From positions 62,001 to 126,000 of the forward strand of contig JAACJM010000140.1 in NCBI GenBank assembly GCA_013368315.1: 64,000 nt of DNA, in the 5' to 3' direction. This stretch comes from Tetrapyrgos nigripes (Eukaryota; Basidiomycota; Agaricomycetes; Agaricales; Campanellaceae). Position numbers and translations under genes: made by a program. The stretch's first letter is position 1. Each line of letters begins with the position of its first letter. Shown in pieces: positions 36,429 to 47,134 of this stretch. The notes beneath the pieces are model-generated. The model ran no database searches. It was not told where the DNA came from and saw only the letters and a program-made list of their open reading frames with translations.

Positions 36429-37029
36429 GCTTGCACTTGTCTATTTTGGCACTACACTTCCTGTCAAATCAGGAAATTCAGTCATGGGCCCAACAGATCA
36501 CACAGTATCACTATCACATCTGTTGCCCTGGACCAGCACTTGGCTGAGGCCAGAACTCGCTGCTGGTTCAACCCTGGAGTGACATGTCCTGACAGGTTTC
36601 ATCTCCTTCACAACTTGGACTTACTACTACATAATAAAACTGAAGCCATCATCATGGTGCCAGGACCACCAGTACTTCCAGCTAAACAGCGGGATATAAG
36701 TATATAAATTACTGTTTACCACTGCCAAGCTACTTGTGGCTTCAGGTTGTAACTGTTGTGCAAAGGCTTCCATAACTTGAATGACTCCTCGGACATGTGT
36801 CCAACGCATGAATAAAACATCTGGCACCTTGAGCTTGAAGCAGTCCTGAGGTGGGCACTCTTGCAATTAGAATCACTCCTGTAAATTTACAGACACCCTT
36901 CAAAGTTTAAGCACAAAACAGCCTGCTTTGAATGTCTAGCATGCCAGTTTCTCATCTAGAAAGTCACTGTCCACTGTCCCATACCTTTGGAGCTCATCCT
37001 TACAATCATAGCAGAACTTCAGGACTCAT
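36429..37029. other. Unassigned stretch between Tc1 and the F-box pseudogene
   Basis: A minus-strand frame at 36627-36866 (PQDCFKLKVPDVLFMRW...) is open for 79 codons. I do not recognise it. It may be a transposase or host relic. Confidence 0.3.
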
Positions 37030-37187
37030 TTCTGACCTGTAATTTTGACATTTGTTGGAAAGTTTGACAGTATTGAGAGGCTTTGTCTTGACAGTGTTGA
37101 TGCTATAAATGTCTTCAAGCAATCCTCAAAAGCTTTGACAATCTATTGTCCCTCCATCTTTGTGGTTGTTACCCTGAACTGGAAGAT
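37030..37187 (+). pseudogene. F-box/LRR pseudogene, part left of the retrotransposon
   Basis: The frame FVGKFDSIERLCLDSVDAIN matches GKFSGIERLRIDGAHALS of the F-box protein at 60.2-61.2 kb. It runs to the insertion point after ...VVTLNWK. The protein resumes at 45282 beyond the 3' LTR. Confidence 0.7.
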
Positions 37188-37810
37188 TGTAATATCTATG
37201 CTTCCGTACATCTTTCCGATCGCATCCGATCCTTTTCCGAACTTCTCTTTCTTTTATTTCAAACTTCATTCCCTTCCATCCCGAACACTTTCCGATCATT
37301 CATTTCCGATTTCATATCCGAGCTCCACTATTAATCTCCACAAACGGATCCCATCCGGGAACCCGTGATTCATTTCGGATAACTACCGGATAACTCCTAT
37401 CTAATCTCCAAAACTTACTCCACTTCATCTCCAATCCGTTCCACTTTGTTTCCACTTTGTTCCACAGTACTCCATCCATCTCCAATAGCACCATGTGCTT
37501 TTCCTTTATTTCTGAACCATCCCTATCTTACTCCTCTTCATTCTGATAGTTTCTGAAGTAGTACTTAAGCTAGCAACTTTGTAGTAGATAGCTTAAGTCT
37601 AAAATCGAATTAGCTGGTCTCCTAACTTCATCTGACTTCAGACAACATAGTACCGTCTTAACGGATTCCATTCCGTGTCTTCCTTATACTTCGATCTCAG
37701 AGATTACTGGTTCCACCCAGATTTGTCTTTATCCTTTTCCAAAAACCCCAATAAGACTTCCACTCGGGTCTGACGTGTTTCCTAACGCTAGGATCCGCCC
37801 GGACTTAACA
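37188..37810 (+). repeat. 5' LTR (623 bp)
   Basis: Begins TGTAATATCT and ends ACTTAACA. About 23 positions differ from the 3' LTR by eye. All but one are transitions, and about 21 fall at CpG or former CpG sites. Confidence 0.95.
37595..37605 (+). promoter_or_regulatory. Predicted start of R / self-primer sequence
   Basis: AAGTCTAAAAT here is the exact reverse complement of the primer-binding site right after the 5' LTR. In the Tf1/sushi group the first 11 bases of the transcript fold back on such a site and prime reverse transcription. By analogy transcription would start here; that is inference. Confidence 0.7.
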
Positions 37811-37812
37811 GT

Positions 37813-37823
37813 ATTTTAGACTT
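37813..37823 (+). promoter_or_regulatory. Primer-binding site of the self-priming type
   Basis: ATTTTAGACTT, two bases after the LTR, is complementary over 11 nt to 37595-37605 inside the LTR. It shows no TGG-initial tRNA-like sequence. The match ends sharply on both sides. Confidence 0.75.
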
Positions 37824-37840
37824 CACTCTTGTTGTCTACA

Positions 37841-39344
37841 ATGTCCCAACGTTCTCAACCACAAACTCCTTCCCCGACACCGAACCTTACGGTTCCGGTA
37901 ACTCCATTCAAAAACGCTTATTATTCCAACCTCTTCCATAATGTTCAAATTCGCCAACACAGACGCTCCGGCAGCATTTTCACACATCCGAGCCCAACCA
38001 AACCCCGCACGAGTCCGTTCAAGGAATTCCTCGATAGCTGGGATGGCCCGGAGCCAGGAGACTCCGCAACCCTTACACAAACCCAAAGCCGTTCATACGT
38101 CCAACAGCAAACTCAAGGATCCTCTCGAGCAGGACCCTTGCATACACCCGCCAATCCCGATGACGGCTGTGGTCCTCCACCGGGCCAGCATTATGGTCAG
38201 GGAAATGACAGGGACGACAATGAACAACACCAGGGTGGTGGAGGAGGCGGATCTGACGACGGTGGTGGAGGACCACTGGATGATGGGCCTCCGGGAGGAG
38301 AAGATGGTTCTGATGATTCCAACGACGATGACAACGAAAGAAGGCAGTTCATTACCGCCCTCCAAAGTTTCAACGAGATCATCGGAAAGTTTACACCTGG
38401 TCACAGTGAAAAGACGGAAGTGAAGAAACCCGACGTCTTCGATGGGTCGGATCCGAAAAAGCTCTGTCCATTCCTGATCCAGATCCAGATCAATCTCCAG
38501 AACCGTCCCAAGGCATATGTGACTGATGCCACAAAAATCAGCTTCACTCTTTCCTATCTTTCCGGCACCGCGCTTGAATTCTTTGAGCTGGAAATCCTCA
38601 ACCCGGATCCCGAGGAACCTGCTCCGTGGACCCTTGACTTTGGTATTTTTGTCAAGGAGCTGAAGGACAACTTTGGGGTTTTCGACGAGGTCAGGGATGC
38701 TGAGGACCGATTGGAGGCCATATTCATGAAGGATTCCGATCGGGCCACGAAATACTGCGTCAAGTTCCAACAACTTGCTTCGCAGGTCGCTTGGGATGAG
38801 AATTCCTTGCGACACTTTTTCCGAAAGGGTTTGACTCCATGAATCAAGGACGCTCTTGCCCTAGTCTACGAGGAACAGAACCTTCCCCGTCTCAAATCCC
38901 AGGCTCTCCGAATCGATTCCTGTTACTGGCGTCGCCAAACTGAGAAGAAACGGGAAGAAGCGAGCAGGGGAAAGGCTCGGGAGGTAATATTTCCGGTTCT
39001 GGCTCCGGAAAGTCCTCAAACTCCGGTAAAGGTGGAAAATCCGGAAAATCCTCCAATTCCAACTACAATCCCAACTCTAACTCATCCTTGTCATCTTCGT
39101 TCTCTTCCGGCCAGAAGAAACCCTGGGCCAACAAGCTTGGGAAGGACGGAAAGCTATCCCAGGATGAAAGGACCACCGCAAGAAAAACAATCTCTGTATG
39201 TTCTGTGGCGGGAAGCATTCGACGGACGACTGTAACAAGCGGAAGGCAGCGAACGAGGCTCGCGGCCGAGCTGCGAACACGGAAAACACCTCCTCCAGTA
39301 GTACTTCTGTGACTGGCACTGCTTCCACGCAGTCCCCAAAATAG
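37841..39344 (+). pseudogene. gag: gag, broken by one nonsense codon and two frameshifts
   Basis: The intact first part (333 codons from ATG 37841) has an acidic Asp/Gly-rich region and the retrotransposon Gag core (FDGSDPKKLCPFLIQ...). It stops at TGA 38840-38842, where the next residues continue the family pattern (IKDALALVYEEQNLP), so CGA has become TGA. The frame then shifts by one near 38980 and again near 39180, each fitting loss of one base. After the second shift comes a zinc knuckle, CMFCGGKHSTDDC (C-x2-C-x3-H-x4-C), and the gag stop TAG at 39342-39344. It cannot give full Gag. Confidence 0.88.
39335..39341 (+). promoter_or_regulatory. Canonical -1 ribosomal frameshift heptamer at the gag-pol junction
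   Basis: CCCAAAA in the phase C CCA AAA (X XXY YYZ) directly precedes the gag stop TAG. The protease frame (DSGSS at 39515) is in the -1 frame and open across this site. This is how a single-mRNA Gag-Pol would be made. Activity is inferred from sequence only. Confidence 0.65.
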
Positions 39345-39346
39345 TC

Positions 39347-42300
39347 AGTGACTCTGATGCCTCGGCACAAGGTCGGAGTTGTGTTGACCGGGATCGTGCC
39401 AATCAGGAGGTTACTCTCAACGCTGCTGCTCTTTCCATTAAATTCTTAGTTCTTCCACTTTCTATTCCTTCATATACTAAACCCGAACTTTCCATTTCTT
39501 TTCCGTCGCTTTTGGATTCTGGTTCTTCAGATTGTTTTATCGACTCTACGTACGTTTCCGAACATTCCCTACCTACCTTTTCCATTCCTCCCGTTCGTCT
39601 ACGCTTACTTGATGGTTCCGTACCCTGCACCCTAATAAAGTATGCCGCATTTCCGTTTACTTTCTGAAGGGGGAACAAATTCCTCTTGACTTTTATGTCA
39701 CTAATCTCGACTCAACTTGTAAGGGAGTCCTCGGATATAGTTTCCTTTCCCGCTACAGCCCGTCGGTTGACTGGGTAAAAGGAAACATCGAATTCCGTGA
39801 CCCCGAACCAGTTGCTGTCACCCCGAGCTCTGAACCCTGTGTGTCACCCTCTGAGGCTGACCCGGGTTCTCCAGTTTCCACACCACTTCCAGCTGCAATG
39901 CCACCCATTCGTTCTAAATCATCATGGCCATACGAACCCATCTATTCCTATCCTTCCGTCTCGCAAATGGCGTCTTCCGTTGACGACACCCGCACTAGCA
40001 TCATCGGAGCAGCAGCTTTCCTTCGCTGTTGCAAACAGGATCAGCTTGAACCAATGGCACTCCGGTTAACCCCGGATGCTGAGGTTCATGCGAAAGCCTC
40101 AAATTTGGAAACCCCACCTTCTCCAAAGGCTCCCGAATACTTAGCTGACTATTCCGATGTGTTTGACGAAGGACTCTCGGATAAACTGGCTCTGCATCAC
40201 CCCTACGACCTCAAGATTGATCTTGTCGAGGGTGCGGCTCCGCCGATTGCCCAGATTTATCCGGTATCCGACAAGGAATTAGGAGAATTACGGAAATTTA
40301 TCGACAAACATCTGACTATAGGTTTTATCAAACCTTCATCCTCGCCTTTCGCGGCTCCGGTCCTCTTTGTGAAGAAGAAAAGCAGAGAGCTTCGGCTTTG
40401 CGTTGACTTCTGCGGCCTCGATGCCATCACAAAGAAGGATAGGTATCCACTTCCGCTTATTTCCGAGCTTTTAGACACCCCCCGGCGCACAAAAATCTAT
40501 ACCAAGTTGGATCTCTGTCACGCTTATCACTTGGTCCACATCGCCAAAGGAGATGAATGGAAAACTGCTTTCCGGACCCGCTACGGATCCTTCGAATGGA
40601 AAGTGATGCCTTTTGATCTCAGTAATGCTCCCGCCGCTTTTCAGCGATTTATCAACGACATCCTTAAGGATCTCCTCGATGTTACCGTCATCGTCTATCT
40701 TGACGACGTCCTGATCTATTCCAACAATGAGGAGGACCATCAGAAGCATGTTTGCGAAGTATTCCGTCGGCTCCGAGAACACGGACTCTTCGTCAACCCC
40801 GAAAAATGCTTCTTTTCCGTTGATACTGTGGAGTATATAGGCTACATTCTCTCCCCTGAAGGGTTAACGATGGATCCTTCCAAAATCTGGACTATCCTAG
40901 AATGGCCCGTTTCTCGGAAGGTCCGGGATATACAATCTTTCCTAGGCTTCTGTAAATTTTACAGACACTTCATCTTCAATTATTCGGATATCGTTGTATC
41001 CCTAACCCGTCTCACCCGAAAAGCTATCCCGTGGAAATGGACGCAGGCATGCCAGGAATCTTTCGATTACCTTAAGCACGCTTTTACTTCCGCTCTGATC
41101 CTTGGTCATTGGGTTCCGAACCAAAAGATCATTGTCGAAACCGACACTTCCGATTACGCTATCGCCGCAATCCTCTCTCTCCAGTACGATTCCAGAGAGA
41201 TTCATCCCATCGCATTCCATTCACGCACCTTACAATCCACCGAACTCAATTACGACGTTCACGATAAGGAATTGCTTGCCATTTTTGAAGCTTTCCGAAT
41301 CTGGCGACACTACTTGGAAGGCTCCGGATCCCCTATCGATGTCATCACCGATCACAAGAATTTGGAATATTTTTCAACCACCAAAATTCTAACACGACGA
41401 CAAGTCCGATGGTCTGAGTATCTTTCCGCTTTCAATCTCATTATTCGGTTCCGACCGGGTAAACTAGGTGCAAAACCCGACTCACTCACTAGACGATGGG
41501 ACGTCTACCCAAAAGAGGGGGACAGTGACTACGCCAAGCTTAATCCGCAGAATTTCCGCCCTGTCTTCACCCAAGAACAGCTTTCCGAATCGCTCCGAGC
41601 CTCTTTCCTTGAAGGACCCGTACTCAGTGCATCCATTATCATGGATATCGAGAAACTCCATTCCACAATCTGAAAATCCTATGCTTCCGATCCGGAATCA
41701 CAAGCCGGTCTCAAACTAGCTAAGGATTCCTCATCATCCTGATGGAAACTCAATGACTCCGGGTTACTACACTTGGACGATAGGATATTCATTCCTGGTG
41801 CTTCCGACCTTAGACTTCAAGTTTTGCGTCAGCACCACGACCATTCCCTCACAGGACACTTCGGACAAAACCGGACGCTTGACCTTATCCGACGCCACTA
41901 TACCTGGCCAAAGGTCCAAGAATTCGTCCAGGATTACGTCGTTTCCTGTACGGTTTGTGGTCGCAACAAGCCTCGTCGACATTGTCCTTATGGTCTCTTA
42001 AAACCACTTCCCGTACCGGTCCGTCCGTGGGATTCGATTTCCATGGATTTTATTGAACAACTACCGGATTCCAACAGATACACAGCAATCCTGGTAATTG
42101 TGGACCGCGCATCCAAACAGGGAATCTTCATTCCAACTCATGATACCATTACATCGGAACAGCTCGCAGAATTATTCATCCTTCATGTTTTCTCTAAGCA
42201 TGGTGTTCCTAACCATGTCACCTCCGACCACGGTTCCGAATCGTTTCCCATTTTTTCCGATCCCTAGGAAAAGCTTTGAATATGGAACTTCACTTCACTT

Positions 42301-43124
42301 CAGGTTATCACCCGGAAGCCGACAGACAAACTGAGCGCACCAATCAGACACTCAAGCAGTACATCTGGATCTATTGTTCTTACCAACAGGATAATTGGTC
42401 TTCCCTACTTCCCATTGCTGAGTTCGCTTACAACAATGCTCCGAACGCTTCCACTGGAATCACACCTTTCTTCGCAAACAAAGGGTTTCACCCAAACTTA
42501 ACGGTTCATCCCGACTACAATCTCGCTTCCGAGCGCGCCCGACATTTCGTTGTCAATCTCGAGGAACTTCATGGTTTCCTTTGGGATGAGATTCGGGAAG
42601 CTCAGAAACGTTACAAGGTACAGGCCGACAAACACCATCTGGATTTACCAGAAATCCCTATCAGTTCCGAAGTTTTTGTGTCTGCAAAACACATAAAAAC
42701 TACAAGACCCACTCCGAAGTTCTCCAAGAAATTCCTTGGTCCATTCAAAGTTATCTCTCGTCCCAGCTCTCTTTCCTATGCCATAAAGCTCCCTGACTAT
42801 CTCCGTGGGATCCACCCTGTTTTCCATGTGTCCCAACTCGAACCCGCTGTTCCCAACACGATTCCGAATCGTATTCCAGATCCGCCCACTCCGGTCGAGA
42901 TTGAAGGTGAACTTGAATATGAAATCACCGAAATCTTAGACTCGAAAATCGATCGGCGCTGTCAGAAATGTCCTCTACTATATTTGGTACAGTGGTCTGG
43001 TTACGAAGGTACTGACGAAGAATTTTCCTGGCTTCCCGCGGATGAGCTTACAGCCGAAGAAGCTATAGACGAGTACCATCAGAAAAATCTGAACAAACCC
43101 GGTCCTCTTCCAATTTCATCTTAA
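39347..43124 (+). pseudogene. pol: pol: protease, reverse transcriptase, RNase H, integrase, chromodomain (degenerate)
   Basis: Protease: DSGSSDCFID at about 39515. RT: FCGLDAITKKDRYPLP and the catalytic VYLDDVLIY at about 40695. RNase H: ETDTSDYAIAA, HDKELLAIFEA and TDHKNLEYF. Integrase: a zinc-binding H...H...C-x2-C region at 41832-41968, and catalytic D-D-E in SMDFIEQL, TSDHGSE and GYHPEADRQTE. Then GPFKVI and a C-terminal chromodomain (YEITEILDSK...YLVQWSGYEGTDEEFSWLP), ending at TAA 43122-43124. Breaks: a 1-nt shift with TGA at 39665, TGA at 41671 and 41740 (both where CGA is expected), and a 1-nt shift near 42240 with TAG at 42265. Chromodomains of this group direct insertion to heterochromatin. 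Confidence 0.9.
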
Positions 43125-43352
43125 TCCTCATCTTTCCGACGTTTTCCGTCCCTTCCAGCACTCTTCACTAATTTCGATTTATTCTATTTTTTTTCTCATT
43201 TTTTCCTTTTACTCCGATCGCATCTTAACTTCACTCGAAAATTTGTTCCAAGAAAGTTTTTTGCCCATCTGGGTCCAGTCAAGTATCCATTACAAAAAAT
43301 CTATATACAAATGTTCATGTCCATCGCATCCGGTGTGCATCCGTCCCTTTCC

Positions 43353-44364
43353 TCAATCTTCCTCTACCACTGCCTTTGATCTCGGTTTCTTCCCCTTTCC
43401 TTTCTTCGGCTTTCCGAGCGAATCCGGCATGTCCAACAATCTTGCCTCCATTCCCATCCATTCCTCATCCTCCATTCTGGGAAGCATGATATCCGACGCT
43501 GCCGCGATCGCCTCTATCGCATTCCCCATATGGATGAGGCGACGAAGTTGGGCCAACTGTATGGCACAAAGGGTCGAGACGTCGGGAATGACTGCCTTCC
43601 GACTGGTGAAGCTACACCCCATGCGTGATGCCACGCAGGGCTCGCAAGCACGTTTCCCATCGCCTTGGGACGTGCACTCCAAACTGAGCCAAGTACACCG
43701 GGAACACCGCTACAATTAAGGTCACAATCCGAAGGTAGAAAAACGGAAAAGCCACGTACCTCGGCATACGCCTCTCCCTTCTCCACCTCAACCTCTTCCT
43801 CGCTTTCTGAGTCGTCATCTCCAGATCCCTCGTCCCTACGTTGCCTCCGAGCCGCACGAGGACTACTCAGTCCGGAATTTGCTTTTCTCTTTCCTCTCGC
43901 CTTCTCCGACAGACCCGCATCGGAATGCTCCATTTCCACCTCCGGACCCCGTTCCGTCCGTTCCTTCTCCTTCCTTGCCCATTCCTCCAGCCGTTTCCTC
44001 TCCTCAGCCTCCAATTCCTCCTTCTTCGCCTTTTCCACGTCTTTCCGCTGCTCCAACCACAACTCCATCAACTCCTGCGCAGCCTCGTATTCCTCCATCA
44101 GAGCTTCATGTGCTTGTCGAGCTAAAGCCGATTCCGTTAGCATCCGTGGAAAACCCAATTCAAAAAAGATCACACACCATTTTTATTTTCCTGACGGACC
44201 CAATGCTTTTCCGTCACCCTCATACTATCATTGATCATTTTCTCCACCAAAGGTTCGGGTTGCACAGGAGCCGGAGGTTTCACGTTGGACATTGTCCATT
44301 CAGTCATATACTCTGTCAGGAGCATGGAGACGTCAAGGGGAACGTAGGAGGTGGTGGAAGACAT
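43353..44364 (-). CDS. Antisense accessory gene inside the retrotransposon: coiled-coil protein with a Zn2Cys6-like cysteine cluster
   Basis: Three exons (44178-44364, 43760-44121, 43353-43709) joined by 56- and 50-bp GT-AG introns give an uninterrupted 301-residue frame from ATG 44362-44364. The N-terminus is MSSTTSYVPLDVSMLL. Residues about 65-115 form a Glu/Lys-rich coiled coil (KKEELEAEERKRLEEW). Basic and acidic segments follow (RRQRRDEGSGDDDSESEEE). Then come six cysteines in two C-x2-C-x6-C sets (CSRCTWLSLEC and CEPCVASRMGC), the spacing of fungal Zn2Cys6 DNA-binding clusters. The tail is rich in Lys. It lies between the chromodomain and the polypurine tract, opposite to gag-pol. Unlike gag and pol it has no stop or shift. 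Function is unknown: a DNA-binding regulator is a guess from the cysteine pattern, and the start of exon 3 is chosen because it keeps frame and completes the cluster. Confidence 0.7.
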
Positions 44365-44640
44365 CGATAACGGTGAAGTTGGTTTTACTCTGCTTCTGAG
44401 GGCTCTCCCTTTTATACGTTTTCGAAATTGCGCATGGACCATCCTTATTGTTTCCTGTTCATTTCGTTACCAATTACTCAATTTAGAAACCATTCACAAT
44501 CCCGATCGCTTCCGTTGGTTTCCGATTCTATTGTTTATTTTCCGGGGTTCACCCTTTTTCTATTTTTTCTTCTATTGTCTTTTCAACTTCATTCTGACGG
44601 ATTACTATTCGTTTCCATGCCTCTCGAGGGCTCAAGGCCT

Positions 44641-44650
44641 AAGAGGGGGA
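44641..44650 (+). promoter_or_regulatory. Polypurine tract
   Basis: AAGAGGGGGA three bases before the 3' LTR, the usual plus-strand primer position. Confidence 0.85.
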
Positions 44651-44653
44651 TAC

Positions 44654-45276
44654 TGTAATATCTATGCTTCCGTACATCTTTCCGATCGCATCCGATTCTT
44701 TTCCGAACTTCTCTTTCTTTTATTTTGAACTTCATTCCCTTCCATCCTGAACACTTTCCAATCATTCATTTCCAATTTCATATCCGAGCTCCACTATTAA
44801 TCTCCACAAACGGATCCCATCCAGGAACCCGTGATTCATTTTGGATAACTACCGGATAACTCGTATCTAATCTCCAAAACTTACTCCACTTCATCTCCAA
44901 TCCGTTCCACTTTGTTTCCACTTCGTTCCACAGTACTCCATCCATCTCCAATAGCACCATGTGCTTTTCCTTTATTTCTGAACCATCCCTATCTTACTCC
45001 TCTTCATTCCGATAGTTTCCGAAGTAGTACTTAAGCTAGCAACTTTGTAGTAGATAGCTTAAGTCTAAAATCGAATTAGCTGGTCTCCTAACTTCATCTG
45101 ACTTCAGACAACATAGTACCATCTTAACGGATTCCATTCCGTGTCTTCCTTATACTTCGATCTCAGAGATTACCGGTTCTGCCCGGATTCATCTTTATCC
45201 TTTTCCAAAAACCCCAATAAGACTTCCGCTCGGGTCTGACGTGTTTCCTAACACTAGGATCTGCCCAGACTTAACA
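44654..45276 (+). repeat. 3' LTR (623 bp)
   Basis: Same length and ends as the 5' LTR; the differences are described there. Followed by the AAGAT target duplication. Confidence 0.95.
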
Positions 45277-45281
45277 AAGAT

Positions 45282-45490
45282 GATGATTGCATTGCTACCA
45301 CTTCAGTTGATCAAAATGCAGGTTTTGAGATATGCTTGAAGAAATTGGTGGACATTGAACATTCTTTCAAGCTCATGGATTTCCTTACCTCTGACCAGGT
45401 ATACGAACTCTCGGGTATGAATCAGAAAGTGAGGATGAAGACTGGTCAGATGCTGACAAAGATGAAGAAGAGCCTGAGGTTAGTCATAGG
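45282..45490 (+). pseudogene. F-box/LRR pseudogene, part right of the retrotransposon
   Basis: Continues the frame lost at 37187: ...DDDCIATTSVDQ, then FEICLKKLVDIEHSFKLMDFLTSDQ. This matches the segment at 20998-21204 and the LRR region of the F-box gene at 60.2-61.2 kb. It ends in decayed sequence. Confidence 0.75.
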
Positions 45491-45949
45491 TGTATGTTGT
45501 AGGAGAATTCCAACTGCGTTTGGACAAGTCTCAGAAAGTAAATACAGTAAATATTATGATCTGTACCATGTATCATTATATACTATAAGCCATATTGGAG
45601 CAGGGCTCAGAGGACTAAAAGCTGCTCATGCTTTGGTGACAGGCATCGCTTTATTACTGCAAGACAGGTGAGATCCAGCTTTAATCCAATTTATGCTCAT
45701 AAAAAAGCCTTCCTTGAAAACCCTTGTGAATATTTTAAGTAGAAAATATTTGGACAAAACATCAGAAAGTGGGTGATATATGTATATCAATTTTCTGTGA
45801 TGCTGAAGGTATTGTGCAAAAGTCAGGCTTCGAGCAACAGCATTGCCAAGCAATGAGCAGTGTTCTTTCTGGTTTCACTCATACTCTTTGGAACGAGTTA
45901 CCCAGGTAAGTGTGTACTACAAAACTGTACTGCATCTTTCAACTCATGT
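45491..45949. other. AT-rich spacer between two F-box pseudogenes
   Basis: No conserved protein recognised; short frames only. Confidence 0.3.
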
Positions 45950-47134
45950 ACATCAACAGTAATGCCCCCCCAGAGTCTGAGTGTCATAGGCACCAGCTTT
46001 ACTGGCAAATCTAGATCCCTTACAGTATCAAACAGCATCGACATTCTTGCTTCCTTGCACAGCAATTTTGGTACATATACAGCAGACATCCAAAATGCCA
46101 CACAATTCCTGGCAGCTGCTGAAAACACTGCCAGTCAACTTGAGTCCCAAATTCAGCCTATTCAGTCACAGCTTCAGTCTCTTCAGTCACAACTCCAGTC
46201 TCTTCATTTACAACTTTGTTCCCTTTGGGCCAAGAAGGAGGTATTGGTCAAGGTTGATGGGTATAGGTCTCTCCTTGCACCAATAAGGAGGCTGCCAGCT
46301 GAGCTTCTTGGATTCTGCTGCCCAGAAAGCACAGTCGTGAAGAGTTAGAAGATTGTGATGGATTGTCCTGTTGTGAGGCTGTCGCAAGTATGCTCAGGCT
46401 GGTGCAAGCTTGCCAAGACAACACCTTTGTTATGGGCTGGCTGGTCCTGCCTGCTTGCTTCTGAGGTGTTACTGTTACTGTCCATGCTCAATACCCACCT
46501 GACACCATTGAGGCAATCTCCTCTTCGGTTATCCCTGTGCCTGACCTTGTGGGAGGTGACTGATATTGATCGATCTGTGCTTAATCTTGTTGCACAACAT
46601 TCTATGCATTGGAAAAGTATCACCTTGGAGATACTACCACACCTGCTCCTTGAAAAGGAATTCAGCTTGGTCCAGGGCAATCTACCTCTCCTCAAGCACC
46701 TTGACCTACTCCTTTTTTCAACCTCTTCCCATATATCCAATGCACCAGACCATCCTACAATTCTGGACACCTTCCATATCATACCAAACCTGCACAGCTT
46801 GCATCTGGGAAGTCTGGATTCATTCGACTGGTTTGAGGACTCAGATGAAAATGGATTTTAGCCATCCATGGACATATGAGCACCTTGGACTCAGATCAGC
46901 AACTTGACACTGTATGGCCAAAACCCCATCATGGTGACTCAGATACTGGCTTTAGCATCTGAAGCCAAAGCAGTTACCATTGATAGCTGTGTGGAATCTC
47001 TGTATGCTGATGTGCAGAAGCAGGAGCCTTTGGTACACAATATGGAGTCTTTGGTGATTAATATGAAGTGCATGCATCCTGCCTTCATGTCACTGACCTC
47101 GTATTTTCTGTGGGTTGGAAGAATGGGTAGAAAC

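Larger units (their letters stand above)
37188..45276 (+). mobile_element. Full-length Ty3/gypsy chromovirus (8089 bp)
   Basis: Two 623-bp LTRs (TGTAATATCT...ACTTAACA) enclose gag, protease, reverse transcriptase, RNase H, integrase and a chromodomain, followed by an antisense gene and a polypurine tract. The target duplication is AAGAT (37183-37187 and 45277-45281). Order PR-RT-RH-IN-chromodomain places it in the chromoviruses. gag and pol are degenerate. It sits inside an F-box pseudogene, which it splits. Confidence 0.95.

Noticed and set aside
37811..37830. A tRNA primer-binding site
   Set aside because: No TGG start or tRNA 3'-end-like sequence; the 11-nt self match explains priming better.
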